A stretch of DNA of 64,000 nucleotides from Amycolatopsis rifamycinica (GTDB lineage: Bacteria; Actinomycetota; Actinomycetes; Mycobacteriales; Pseudonocardiaceae): NCBI RefSeq assembly GCF_000695625.1, contig NZ_JMQI01000005.1, forward strand, positions 1 to 64,000, in the 5' to 3' direction. A model generated the notes under the pieces. The model was given only the letters and a program-made list of their open reading frames with translations. It was not told the origin of the DNA and did not search any database. The stretch's first letter is position 1, and each line of letters opens with the position of its first letter. A program made the position numbers and the translations under genes. Below are positions 24,690-31,498 of the stretch, piece after piece.

Positions 24690-24953
24690 TCAAGCCGCTC
24701 GGTGCCGCTCGGGCGCGGTGCGCACCAGCCGGCGGCGTTCGTCCGCGGTGATGCCGCCGAAGACGCCGTGGTCGAGGCCGTTGTCGAGCGCGTAGCCGAG
24801 GCATTCGGCGCGCACGGGGCAGCGCGCGCACACGGCCTTCGCCTGCGCCGTCTGCCGGGCGCCGGGGCCGACCTCGGAGATCGGGAAGAACAGTTCCGGG
24901 TCCTCGTCCTTACAGGCCGCGAGTTCCGCCCAGCCCGTCATCGTGGCTTCCAT
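24690..24953 (-). CDS. WhiB-family iron-sulfur transcriptional regulator (WhiB1/WblE-like)
   Basis: 87 residues. The four [4Fe-4S] cysteines are Cys14, Cys42, Cys45 and Cys51 (ACKDEDPELFFP, then VCARCPVRAEC). The turn motif reads GVFGGIT, where most members have GVWGG. The C-terminal ERRRLVRTAPERHR is the usual basic AT-hook-like tail. The DEDPELFFP segment is closest to WhiB1/WblE. A GAGGAGG sits upstream of the ATG. WhiB1-type proteins bind the primary sigma factor and respond to NO or O2 in mycobacteria. Confidence 0.92.
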   Translation of the reverse strand: MEATMTGWAELAACKDEDPELFFPISEVGPGARQTAQAKAVCARCPVRAECLGYALDNGLDHGVFGGITADERRRLVRTAPERHRAA

Positions 24954-25491
24954 TTCCTTCGTTCACCTCCTCGTCTTACTGTTACTGCTTCCCATTGTTG
25001 GGGCGCGTCAACCGACTTAACCGCGGCGGACGCGCGAGCGTATCCGCCTGGGTCAAGGGGGTTTTGGCTTCGGTCCCCGGCTCACCCTCCGGGCAACCAA
25101 GACTGCAACACATGAGAGTACGCCTTTCTTCCGGGGATCTCGATGTCGATCACGTCACCCGATCGGCGACGCCCGCGCGCGGCAAGCGCCCGCCGAGCGG
25201 TCTCGGGCCGGACGGCACCGGTCCGCTTCTGCGTTGTCCGAAGGGGGTTTCCGGTCACGGGTGATCGAAACCCGGTATCCGGGAACCGCTGCGCCCGCGT
25301 GTCCGGAACCCGCCGTTCGCGGGCGCGCGCGTCGCCGGCCGCCGACTGCCCCCGCCTGCTCGTCACCACCCGTCACCGAAGCAACGCGGTCCATTACTCC
25401 TACCGGGCAGTCTTGATCGGATCGTTACACGTAGCGGTCACCTCAGTGCACCTGTCCTTGTGAGGGCGAGGGCGAGGGGTGGTGGGGTGCC
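24954..25491. other. 538-bp intergenic region without a supported gene
   Basis: Lies between divergent whiB and the ECF sigma gene and must carry both promoters. A TTGACG hexamer (25006-25011, minus strand) lies upstream of whiB, but no well-spaced -10 is evident. An AT-richer stretch at about 25385-25430 precedes the sigma gene. Open frames here are short, GC-driven and without ribosome sites. I see no RNA gene or repeat. Confidence 0.5.
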
Positions 25492-25980
25492 GTGTGCGGT
25501 CACGACGAGTTCGACGCGTTCTTCCGCGCCGACTTCCCGGCTCTCGTGGCCTTCCTCTGCAAGGCCGGGTTCGAGGTCGAGACGGCGCGTGACGTCGCCG
25601 CCGAGGCGATGCTGCACGCGCTGGAGGCGTGGCCGACCGCGGAGGACCCGCGCGCGTGGGTGCGCCGGGTCGCCGGGCGGCTGATCGACGCCCCGGGCGA
25701 CGCGCGGGCGGACTGGACCCTGGCGGGCGACCCGCGGGACGACGAGGAGCTCACCGGGCTGGTCGAGCAGCACGCGGGGCTGATCGACCTGCTCGCCGCC
25801 CTCCCGGGCAAGCAGCGGATGGTCCTGGCGTGGTCGCTCGACGGGTTCACGCCGTCCCAGATCGCGGAGGCCCTCCGGGTCGCGCCCGCGACCGTCCGGT
25901 CCACCCTCCGCCACGTGCGGGAACGCCTCAAGCGACTCCGGGCCGCTCCGTCCGGTGATCAGCGGGACAGGGAAAGGTGA
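25492..25980 (+). CDS. ECF-type RNA polymerase sigma factor
   Basis: 162 residues from a GTG, compact and without extra domains. Region 2 is FDAFFRADFPALVAFLCKAG through RDVAAEAMLHALEAW and RAWVRRVAGRLI. Region 4 is LPGKQRMVLAWSLDGFTPSQ with the recognition helix RVAPATVRSTLRHVRERLKR. It overlaps the next sigma gene by four bases (GTGA), so two different sigma factors are made from one message. No anti-sigma gene is adjacent. The regulon cannot be deduced. Confidence 0.88.
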   Translation: MCGHDEFDAFFRADFPALVAFLCKAGFEVETARDVAAEAMLHALEAWPTAEDPRAWVRRVAGRLIDAPGDARADWTLAGDPRDDEELTGLVEQHAGLIDLLAALPGKQRMVLAWSLDGFTPSQIAEALRVAPATVRSTLRHVRERLKRLRAAPSGDQRDRER

Positions 25981-26723
25981 GCGAAATGCCGGCAACCGGG
26001 TACGGGGATCGGGCGATCACCGAGCAGCTGCGGGAGTCCAACGCCGCGCTGCACGACTCGCTGCGCGCCGGGCTCGACGTGGAGGGCACGCTGCTGCGGG
26101 TGCGCAGCCGGGCGCTCGTCCGGGAGATCGCCGCGGCGCAGCCCGCCGAAGCGTTCCCGCCGCACTGGCGGCACCACGACGAGCCGGTGGCCGCCGCGAT
26201 GGCCGGCGACGACGCGGCGACCGCGCGCCTGCTCGCCACCATCCGGCCGCTGGTGGTGCGGTACTGCCGCGCCCGCGTCGGCCGCCACGAGCGCTCGTTC
26301 GCTTCGGCGGACGACGTCGCCCAGGAGGTCTGCCTCGCGGTGCTCACCGCGTTGCCGTCCTACCACGACCAGGGCCGCCCGTTCCTCGCGTTCGTCTACG
26401 GCATCGCCCAGCACAAGGTGGCCGACGCCCACCGCGCCGCGGCCCGCAACCGCGCCGACCCGGTGCCCGAGGTCCCGGACGGCGTGAGCGACCTGGCCGG
26501 TCCGGAGCAGCGGGCCCTGCGGTTCGAGCTGAACGAGCGGCTGGCCCGGCTGCTGGACGTGCTGCCGCCGAAGCAGCGGGAGATCGTCGTGCTGCGGGTG
26601 GTGGTCGGGCTCTCGGCGGAGGAGACGGCCGCCGCGGTGGGATCCACGCCCGGGGCCGTCCGGGTGGCCCAGCACCGCGCGCTCGGCCGCCTGCGCCGGT
26701 TGCTCACCGGCGAAGAGAGCTAA
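25977..26723 (+). CDS. Sigma factor, ShbA/SigD-type, with unusual N-terminal extension
   Basis: 248 residues. From about residue 75 it closely follows SigD/ShbA (IRPLVVRYCRARVGRHERSF, then ADDVAQEVCLAVLTALPSYH, GRPFLAFVYGIAQHKVADAH). Region 4 is KQREIVVLRVVVGLSAEETA followed by GAVRVAQHRALGRLRR. ShbA of Streptomyces transcribes the primary sigma gene hrdB; SigD is the mycobacterial counterpart. Residues 1-65 (RESNAALHDSLRAGLDVEGT region) are not part of usual SigD and may be a fused small regulator. The start is the GTG overlapping the ECF gene, or an ATG three codons later. Confidence 0.88.
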   Translation: MSEMPATGYGDRAITEQLRESNAALHDSLRAGLDVEGTLLRVRSRALVREIAAAQPAEAFPPHWRHHDEPVAAAMAGDDAATARLLATIRPLVVRYCRARVGRHERSFASADDVAQEVCLAVLTALPSYHDQGRPFLAFVYGIAQHKVADAHRAAARNRADPVPEVPDGVSDLAGPEQRALRFELNERLARLLDVLPPKQREIVVLRVVVGLSAEETAAAVGSTPGAVRVAQHRALGRLRRLLTGEES

Positions 26724-27553
26724 CGCCGCACCCGCTCGAGGACGAACTCCGCCAGCGCCGCGGCCGGGCCCGCCATCGACTCCCTGGCCAGCAGCATGAA
26801 CTCGATGTCGCCGGGCTCGGGCAAGCCGTCGAGCTCGACCAGGTCGGCCGGGATCAGGCTGCGCGCGTGCAGGGTCACCCCCAGGCCGGCCGCCGCCGCG
26901 GCGCGCAGGCCGGTGAGGCTCGACGTCTGGCACGCCGCCCGCCACTCCAGGCCCGCCCGCTCGAGGACCTCCACCGCCAGCTGCCGCGTGATCGACGGCA
27001 TCGGGTACTGCACCAGCGGCACCGGCTGGCCCGGCTCCAGCACGGTCGCCGCCGACCCGATCCAGACCAACGGCTCCCGCCACAGCAGCCGGCCGTGGTG
27101 CGCGCCCGGGCGGCGCTTGCCCAGCACCAGGTCGAGCTGCCCGGCGCGCAGCCGCTGCGCCAGCACGTCCGACAGCTCGACCGTCAGCTCGACGTCCACC
27201 AGCGGGTGACTGCGGCGCAGCCGGTGCAGGATCTCCGGCAGCTCGCCGAGCGCGAAGTCCTCGGAGACGCCGAAGCGCACTCGGCCGCGCAGTTCCGCGC
27301 CGCGGAAGTGCCGCTCCGCGCGCTCTTCGGTGTCGACGACGGTCTGGGCGAACCCGAGCATCGCCTGCCCGCGCGCGGTGAGTTCGACCGTGTGGGTGTC
27401 GCGGGCGAACAGCAGCCCGCCGGAGTCGCGCTCGAGCCGCCGGACGTGCTGGCTGACGGTCGGCTGGCCGACCCCCAGCCGCCGCGCGGCCGCGGTGAAG
27501 CTGCGCGTCTCGGCGACGGCGAGGAACGAACGGCAGAGGCGGGGGTCCAGCAC
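26720..27553 (-). CDS. LysR-family transcriptional regulator
   Basis: 277 residues. The winged helix is RLCRSFLAVAETRSFTAAAR, then GVGQPTVSQHVRRLERDSGG and ARDTHTVELTARGQAML; an effector domain follows. It is divergent from a bile-acid:sodium-symporter-family gene, with a T-N11-A dyad in between, so it most likely controls that transporter and itself. Its stop shares bases with the convergent ShbA-like gene. Confidence 0.9.
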   Translation of the reverse strand: MLDPRLCRSFLAVAETRSFTAAARRLGVGQPTVSQHVRRLERDSGGLLFARDTHTVELTARGQAMLGFAQTVVDTEERAERHFRGAELRGRVRFGVSEDFALGELPEILHRLRRSHPLVDVELTVELSDVLAQRLRAGQLDLVLGKRRPGAHHGRLLWREPLVWIGSAATVLEPGQPVPLVQYPMPSITRQLAVEVLERAGLEWRAACQTSSLTGLRAAAAAGLGVTLHARSLIPADLVELDGLPEPGDIEFMLLARESMAGPAAALAEFVLERVRR

Positions 27554-27564
27554 CGGGGCAGCCT

Positions 27565-27579
27565 ATCGCGATCCGCGAT
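27565..27579. promoter_or_regulatory. LysR-type T-N11-A dyad
   Basis: ATCGCG-ATC-CGCGAT is a perfect 6-3-6 inverted repeat whose inner bases fit T-N11-A. It begins 12 bases upstream of the lysR start and about 72 bases before the divergent transporter gene, the usual place for a LysR recognition site. Confidence 0.6.
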
Positions 27580-27650
27580 GACAGTCAGTCCGGTCATCGG
27601 GGTTCCGAATGAGCACCGGCGCACCGAGAATGGGTTGCGGAAGGAGATCC

Positions 27651-28625
27651 ATGTCCCGCCTGCGTCCAGACCCGTTCGTCCTCGCGATCCTCGCCACCGT
27701 CGGCGTCGCCACCCTGCTGCCCGCTTCGGGCGCGGTGGCCGGCGGCTTCGGCGTCGCCACCACCCTCGCCGTCGGCCTGCTGTTCTTCCTGTACGGCGCC
27801 CGGCTGTCGACGCAGGAAGCCCTCGAAGGGCTGCGGCACTGGCGATTGCACGCGGTGGTGCTCGCGGCGACGTTCGTGCTGTTCCCGCTGCTCGGCCTGG
27901 CGCTGTTCCTGCTGCCGGCGTCGGTGCTGCCGCCCCAGCTGGCGGCGGGGGTGCTGTTCCTGGCGGTGCTGCCCTCGACGGTGCAGTCGTCGATCGCGTT
28001 CACCTCGATCGCCCGCGGCAACGTCGCGGCGGCGATCTGCGGCGCGTCGCTGTCCAACCTGGCCGGGATCGTGCTGACCCCGCTGCTGGTGGCCCTCCTG
28101 CTGGCCGGCGACGGCGCGGGCGTCGACGGGTCGGCGGTGCTCGGGATCGTGCTGCAGCTGCTGGCGCCGTTCGTGGCCGGCCAGCTGGCCCGCCGCTGGA
28201 TCGGCGGCTGGATCACCCGCCACGCGGCGCCGCTGAAGCTCGTCGACCGCGGCTCGATCCTCCTGGTCGTGTACACGGCGTTCAGCGCGGGCATGACGGA
28301 GGGCATCTGGCACCGGCTCGACCTGGGTCATCTCCTCGTGCTGGTCGTGGTGTGCTGCGTGCTGCTCGCGGCGGTCCTCGGCGCGACGGGCCGGGGCGCC
28401 CGCGTGCTGGGGTTCGGGCGGGCGGACCGGATCACCATCGTCTTCTGCGGGTCGAAGAAGAGCCTGGCCAGCGGCCTGCCGATGGCGACGGTGCTGTTCG
28501 GGCACGCGCAGGTGGGGCTGATCGTGTTGCCGCTGATGCTGTTCCACCAGATCCAGCTGATCGTCTGCGCGACGCTGGCCCGGCGGTACGCCGCCGAGGA
28601 GGAGCAGGAGCTCGTGCCGGCGTGA
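27651..28625 (+). CDS. Bile acid:sodium symporter family (SBF-like) transporter
   Basis: 324 residues from the ATG of MSRLRPDPFVLAILATVG, directly after GGAGATCC; a start 14 codons upstream is less likely. About ten membrane segments are visible, with the family's conserved FLYGARLSTQEALEGL, VLPSTVQSSIAFTSIARGNV (the Na+/substrate crossover region) and CGSKKSLASGLPMA. The last pattern is typical of the bacterial YfeH/SBF-like subgroup. The substrate is unknown; homologues carry organic anions. It is probably regulated by the divergent LysR. Confidence 0.88.
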   Translation: MSRLRPDPFVLAILATVGVATLLPASGAVAGGFGVATTLAVGLLFFLYGARLSTQEALEGLRHWRLHAVVLAATFVLFPLLGLALFLLPASVLPPQLAAGVLFLAVLPSTVQSSIAFTSIARGNVAAAICGASLSNLAGIVLTPLLVALLLAGDGAGVDGSAVLGIVLQLLAPFVAGQLARRWIGGWITRHAAPLKLVDRGSILLVVYTAFSAGMTEGIWHRLDLGHLLVLVVVCCVLLAAVLGATGRGARVLGFGRADRITIVFCGSKKSLASGLPMATVLFGHAQVGLIVLPLMLFHQIQLIVCATLARRYAAEEEQELVPA

Positions 28626-29030
28626 CCGCGCTTCGTCCAATGTGTACAGAACCTGCCGCTCCCGCGGAACAGCGAGCGTCGGGAAAGCGCTTTCGCGGTG
28701 CTGCACCGGACGGGTTCCGGGACACGGTCGCCTCCTGGTCCGAACGTCGGCGATCTCCTCAGCACGGTGCAGGGTTCCGCCACGCCGACGACGTTCCGGG
28801 TGCGGGCGATGGCCGGCCAGGCCACCCCGAAGCCGGCCGGCCAGATCTGGTTCAACTACGCGGTCTACGCCCCGGTCTCGGCGTCGGGCCCCCCGACGCC
28901 CACCTCCGACGTCGCCGCCCTACACGTCCGTCGACCCGACGACGCCCTACACCTCGGTGACGCCGATGCCCGTCAGCGGCAGCCGCTGAGCGGAATCCGC
29001 GGTTTTCGCCCGGCCCGCAACGGCTTTCCG
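28626..29030 (+). pseudogene. Possible decayed exported-protein gene
   Basis: No intact gene. One frame at about 28750-28920 reads like real protein (GDLLSTVQGSATPTTFRVRA, then GQIWFNYAVYAPVSASG). Just after, a different frame continues with PYTSVDPTTPYTSVTPMPVS and stops near 28985. A frameshift around 28910 would join them. No start or ribosome site is convincing. It could equally be non-coding, so this is a weak call. Confidence 0.3.
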
Positions 29031-29300
29031 TCACCGCGGGCGGGGCGAAGGCTTCTTTTCCAGCTCCTCCGCCAAAATCGTGTCGACGCGCGAACCCGCA
29101 CGCCGCAAAGCGCGCACCGCAAGGCGAATCAGGTAGCCGGCGGCGAACACGACCAGCAGCGTCAGGCCGATGATCCCGGGATTCGCCACGATGACCTCCC
29201 GGTACTCGTGCGCGAGGAAGCCAAGGCCCACCCCCGCGGTGAACGCGCTCAGCAGCGCCAGCCAGGACGCCCGGGAACGGGACGAGGTGGCAGAACCCAT
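29031..29300 (-). CDS. Small membrane protein with two helices
   Basis: 89 residues. Two hydrophobic segments are seen (SWLALLSAFTAGVGLGFLAH and PGIIGLTLLVVFAAGYLIRL), followed by a basic, charged C-terminal tail (RALRRAGSR...ELEKKPSPRPR). The ATG follows GGAGGAAGCAGCG on the minus strand. No family recognised. It is alone between a decayed region and the tRNA gene. Confidence 0.65.
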   Translation of the reverse strand: MGSATSSRSRASWLALLSAFTAGVGLGFLAHEYREVIVANPGIIGLTLLVVFAAGYLIRLAVRALRRAGSRVDTILAEELEKKPSPRPR

Positions 29301-29488
29301 CGCTGCTTCCTCCCGCCGTTCCGGTCAGCGGCGACGCCCTTGCAACGTAGACGAGCATGGGCCGGTCGGCGGCCACTTCAACCTGTTTGGCCTACCGGAT
29401 CTGCCCGGATGGCCGCTGTGATAACTTGAAGCGAACTGAGTGTCCTGTGCGCATGCAAACCTCGGGCGCGCAGGCGCGCCGAGGCGAG

Positions 29489-29562
29489 GGGGCGGTAGCT
29501 CAGTTGGTTAGAGCAGGGGACTCATAATCCCTTGGCCGCGGGTTCGAGCCCCGCCCGCCCCA
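29489..29562 (+). tRNA. tRNA-Met (CAT anticodon)
   Basis: 74 nt with a complete cloverleaf. The acceptor GGGGCGG pairs with CCGCCCC, the D-arm is GCTCAGTTGGTTAGAGC, and the anticodon stem GGGGA/TCCCT (one G-T pair) has loop CTCATAA (anticodon at 29523-29525). The T-arm is GCGGG-TTCGAGC-CCCGC with discriminator A. CCA is not encoded. The T-arm and acceptor look like elongator methionine; a CAT-read isoleucine tRNA cannot be fully excluded. A strong terminator follows 12 bases later. Confidence 0.95.
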
Positions 29563-29574
29563 CGAACGAGTGGA

Positions 29575-29615
29575 CGAGGCCGGCGCGGAGAACTCGCGCC
29601 GGCCTCGCTTCTTTT
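29575..29615 (+). terminator. Intrinsic terminator after tRNA-Met
   Basis: CGAGGCCGGCGCG, loop GAGAACT, CGCGCCGGCCTCG, then CTTCTTTT. It has a 13-bp perfect stem and a T-rich tail, 12 bases after the tRNA. Confidence 0.9.
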
Positions 29616-29646
29616 CGCCGCCGACGATTCGGCGTCGGGCGAAACG

Positions 29647-30531
29647 TCACCCGGCGCAAAGGCAGCGCTCGCACGCCTCCACGAACACCTGCACGGCGCG
29701 ACGCTCGTCCCCCGCCCGCCAGACGACGGCGAGTTCACCGGGCGGCAGCCCCGTCACCCGGCGGCACACGATGTCGTCGCGCTGGTAGATCTGCGCGTTC
29801 CCTGCGGAAAGCAGCACCACACCCAGTCCGGATCCGGCGGCTTCGAGGGATTCCTCGGCCGTTTCGGCCTCGGCGACGACCCGCGCCGGTGCCGCCCGCC
29901 GGTCGTTCCCCAGCCAGAACTCGCGAAGCGGCCCGGCCGAACGCGGCAGCGCGATGAACGGCTCTTCGGCCAGCTCGTCCAGCGCAACGGTTTCCCGGGC
30001 CGCGAGCCGGTGTCCGGACGGCAGGGCCACCCAGCGGTCCTCGGTGGCGACGACCTTCCGCGCGAACCCGGCCGGGACCGGCAACCAGGCGACGGCCACA
30101 TCGACCTCGCCGTCGGCGAGCCCCACCGTGGGATCGCTCCACGCGATCTGCCGGAACAGCAGTGTCCAGCCCGGCAGCGACTTCGCCATCTTCGCCGTGA
30201 CGTTCGGGATGAGGCCGCGGCCGATCCGGGTGTGGAACCCGACCGTCAAGGTCGTCCGCCGCGCGGCGGCCACTTCGGCGAGCTCGCTCTGCGCGTCCTC
30301 CCACTGCCGGATGATCCGCTGGGCCTGCGGCAGCAGCGCCGCCCCGGCCGCGGTGAGGGCCACCGTGCGGTGGTCCCGCTCGAACAGCGGGATCCGCAGC
30401 GACGTCTCCAGCCGGCGGATCTGCTTGCTCAGCGACGGCTGGGCGATGAACAGCCGCCCGGCGGCCCGGGTGAAGCTCAGTTCCTCCGCCACCGCGACGA
30501 AGTAGCGCAGGTCCCGGACGTGGACATCCAT
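29647..30531 (-). CDS. LysR-family transcriptional regulator
   Basis: 294 residues. The winged helix is [20 protein letters not shown], then IAQPSLSKQIRRLETSLRIP and ERDHRTVALTAAGAALLP. The effector domain has an unusual Cys-containing end (EACERCLCAG). It is divergent from an F420-type oxidoreductase gene. A 6-3-6 dyad overlaps its own start codon, so autorepression and control of the oxidoreductase are likely. Confidence 0.9.
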   Translation of the reverse strand: MDVHVRDLRYFVAVAEELSFTRAAGRLFIAQPSLSKQIRRLETSLRIPLFERDHRTVALTAAGAALLPQAQRIIRQWEDAQSELAEVAAARRTTLTVGFHTRIGRGLIPNVTAKMAKSLPGWTLLFRQIAWSDPTVGLADGEVDVAVAWLPVPAGFARKVVATEDRWVALPSGHRLAARETVALDELAEEPFIALPRSAGPLREFWLGNDRRAAPARVVAEAETAEESLEAAGSGLGVVLLSAGNAQIYQRDDIVCRRVTGLPPGELAVVWRAGDERRAVQVFVEACERCLCAG

Positions 30532-30544
30532 AGCCCCAGGCTAT
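30530..30544. promoter_or_regulatory. LysR-type dyad over the lysR start codon
   Basis: ATAGCC-CCA-GGCTAT, a perfect 6-3-6 inverted repeat matching T-N11-A. It includes two bases of the lysR start codon and lies upstream of the divergent oxidoreductase gene. Confidence 0.6.
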
Positions 30545-30592
30545 AGCGGCCGGTCTTGGACGCCCGGCACCGGACGGCCCGACGATGACCCC

Positions 30593-30634
30593 GGACATCG
30601 GACAACGGACAACGGACAACGGACATCGGACAAC
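30593..30634. repeat. Six tandem 7-bp repeats (GGACAAC/GGACATC)
   Basis: Units GGACATC, GGACAAC, GGACAAC, GGACAAC, GGACATC, GGACAAC, then a decayed GGGCCTC. They lie 31 bases before the oxidoreductase start. Copy number could vary by slippage and alter promoter or leader spacing. Confidence 0.9.
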
Positions 30635-30664
30635 GGGCCTCGGGCACGGCGAAGGGCGAGAACC

Positions 30665-31498
30665 ATGCAACTGGGAGTGGCGGGACTGAACGCCAAGGCG
30701 ACGCTGGGCCCGGCCGAGACGGTCCGTCTGGCGCGGCTGGCCGAGGACCTCGGGTACGCGTCGTGGTGGGCGGGCGATCACGTGGTGCTGCCGAGCCCGC
30801 GGGTGCCGCAGTCGCCGATGGAGCCGACCGACCCGATCCTCGACCCGCTGGTGCACCTGTCCTACGTCGCGGCCGTCACCGAGCGGCTGGAACTCGGCAC
30901 CGGCGTCGTGATCCTGCCGCAGCGCAACCCGCTCGTCCTCGCCAAGCAGGCGGCGAGCCTCGACGTGCTCAGCGGCGGCCGTCTGCTGCTCGGCGTCGGG
31001 GCCGGCTACCTCGAACCCGAGCTGCGCGCTCTCGGGGTGGCGATGGCCGAGCGGGGCCGGCGCACCGACGAGTACCTCGACGCGATGACCGCGCTGTGGA
31101 CCGACCCGGCACCGGCGTACCGGGGCGAGTTCGTGGAGTTCCGCGACGTCGACGCGCACCCGCGCCCGGCGCGCCCCCGGATCGTGGTCGGCGGGCACAG
31201 TCCCGCCGCGTTCCGCCGCGCGGTGTCCCGCGGTCACGGCTGGTTCGGCAACGGCGGGCTCGACGACCTGCCCCGCCACCTCGCCGGGCTGCGCCGGGCC
31301 GCCGGCGAGGTCGACCGCCCGGCCCGGCTCGGCCGGCTGGAGATCAGCTACCTCCCCCTCGACCCGGTGGAGGTGGACGCTCGCGCCGCCGAGCGCTACG
31401 CGACCCTCGGCGTGGACCGGCTCGTCGTCTACCCGCTGCCGCTGGAGGATCCGTCGGAGGTCGCGAGGTTCCTGGAGCGTCACGCCGTGCTCGGCTAG
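30665..31498 (+). CDS. LLM-class F420-dependent oxidoreductase (TIGR03619-like)
   Basis: 277 residues, a luciferase-like TIM barrel. Typical segments are LARLAEDLGYASWWAGDHVV, the LELGTGVVILPQRNPLVLAK strand, QAASLDVLSGGRLLLGVGAG, the RGRRTDEYLDAMTALWT helix and RIVVGGHSPAAFRRAV. Cofactor F420 is expected for this actinobacterial group, FMN less likely. The substrate is unknown. It is divergent from a LysR gene that probably controls it, and ends convergent with the multicopper oxidase gene, sharing stop bases. Confidence 0.87.
   Translation: MQLGVAGLNAKATLGPAETVRLARLAEDLGYASWWAGDHVVLPSPRVPQSPMEPTDPILDPLVHLSYVAAVTERLELGTGVVILPQRNPLVLAKQAASLDVLSGGRLLLGVGAGYLEPELRALGVAMAERGRRTDEYLDAMTALWTDPAPAYRGEFVEFRDVDAHPRPARPRIVVGGHSPAAFRRAVSRGHGWFGNGGLDDLPRHLAGLRRAAGEVDRPARLGRLEISYLPLDPVEVDARAAERYATLGVDRLVVYPLPLEDPSEVARFLERHAVLG

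Noticed and set aside
25082..25369. A 95-codon minus-strand ORF in the whiB-sigma gap
   Set aside because: No ribosome site, composition dominated by Arg, Ala and Gly, no recognisable motif.
29489..29562. tRNA gene as integration site of an island
   Set aside because: No integrase and no duplicate of the tRNA 3' end within the window.
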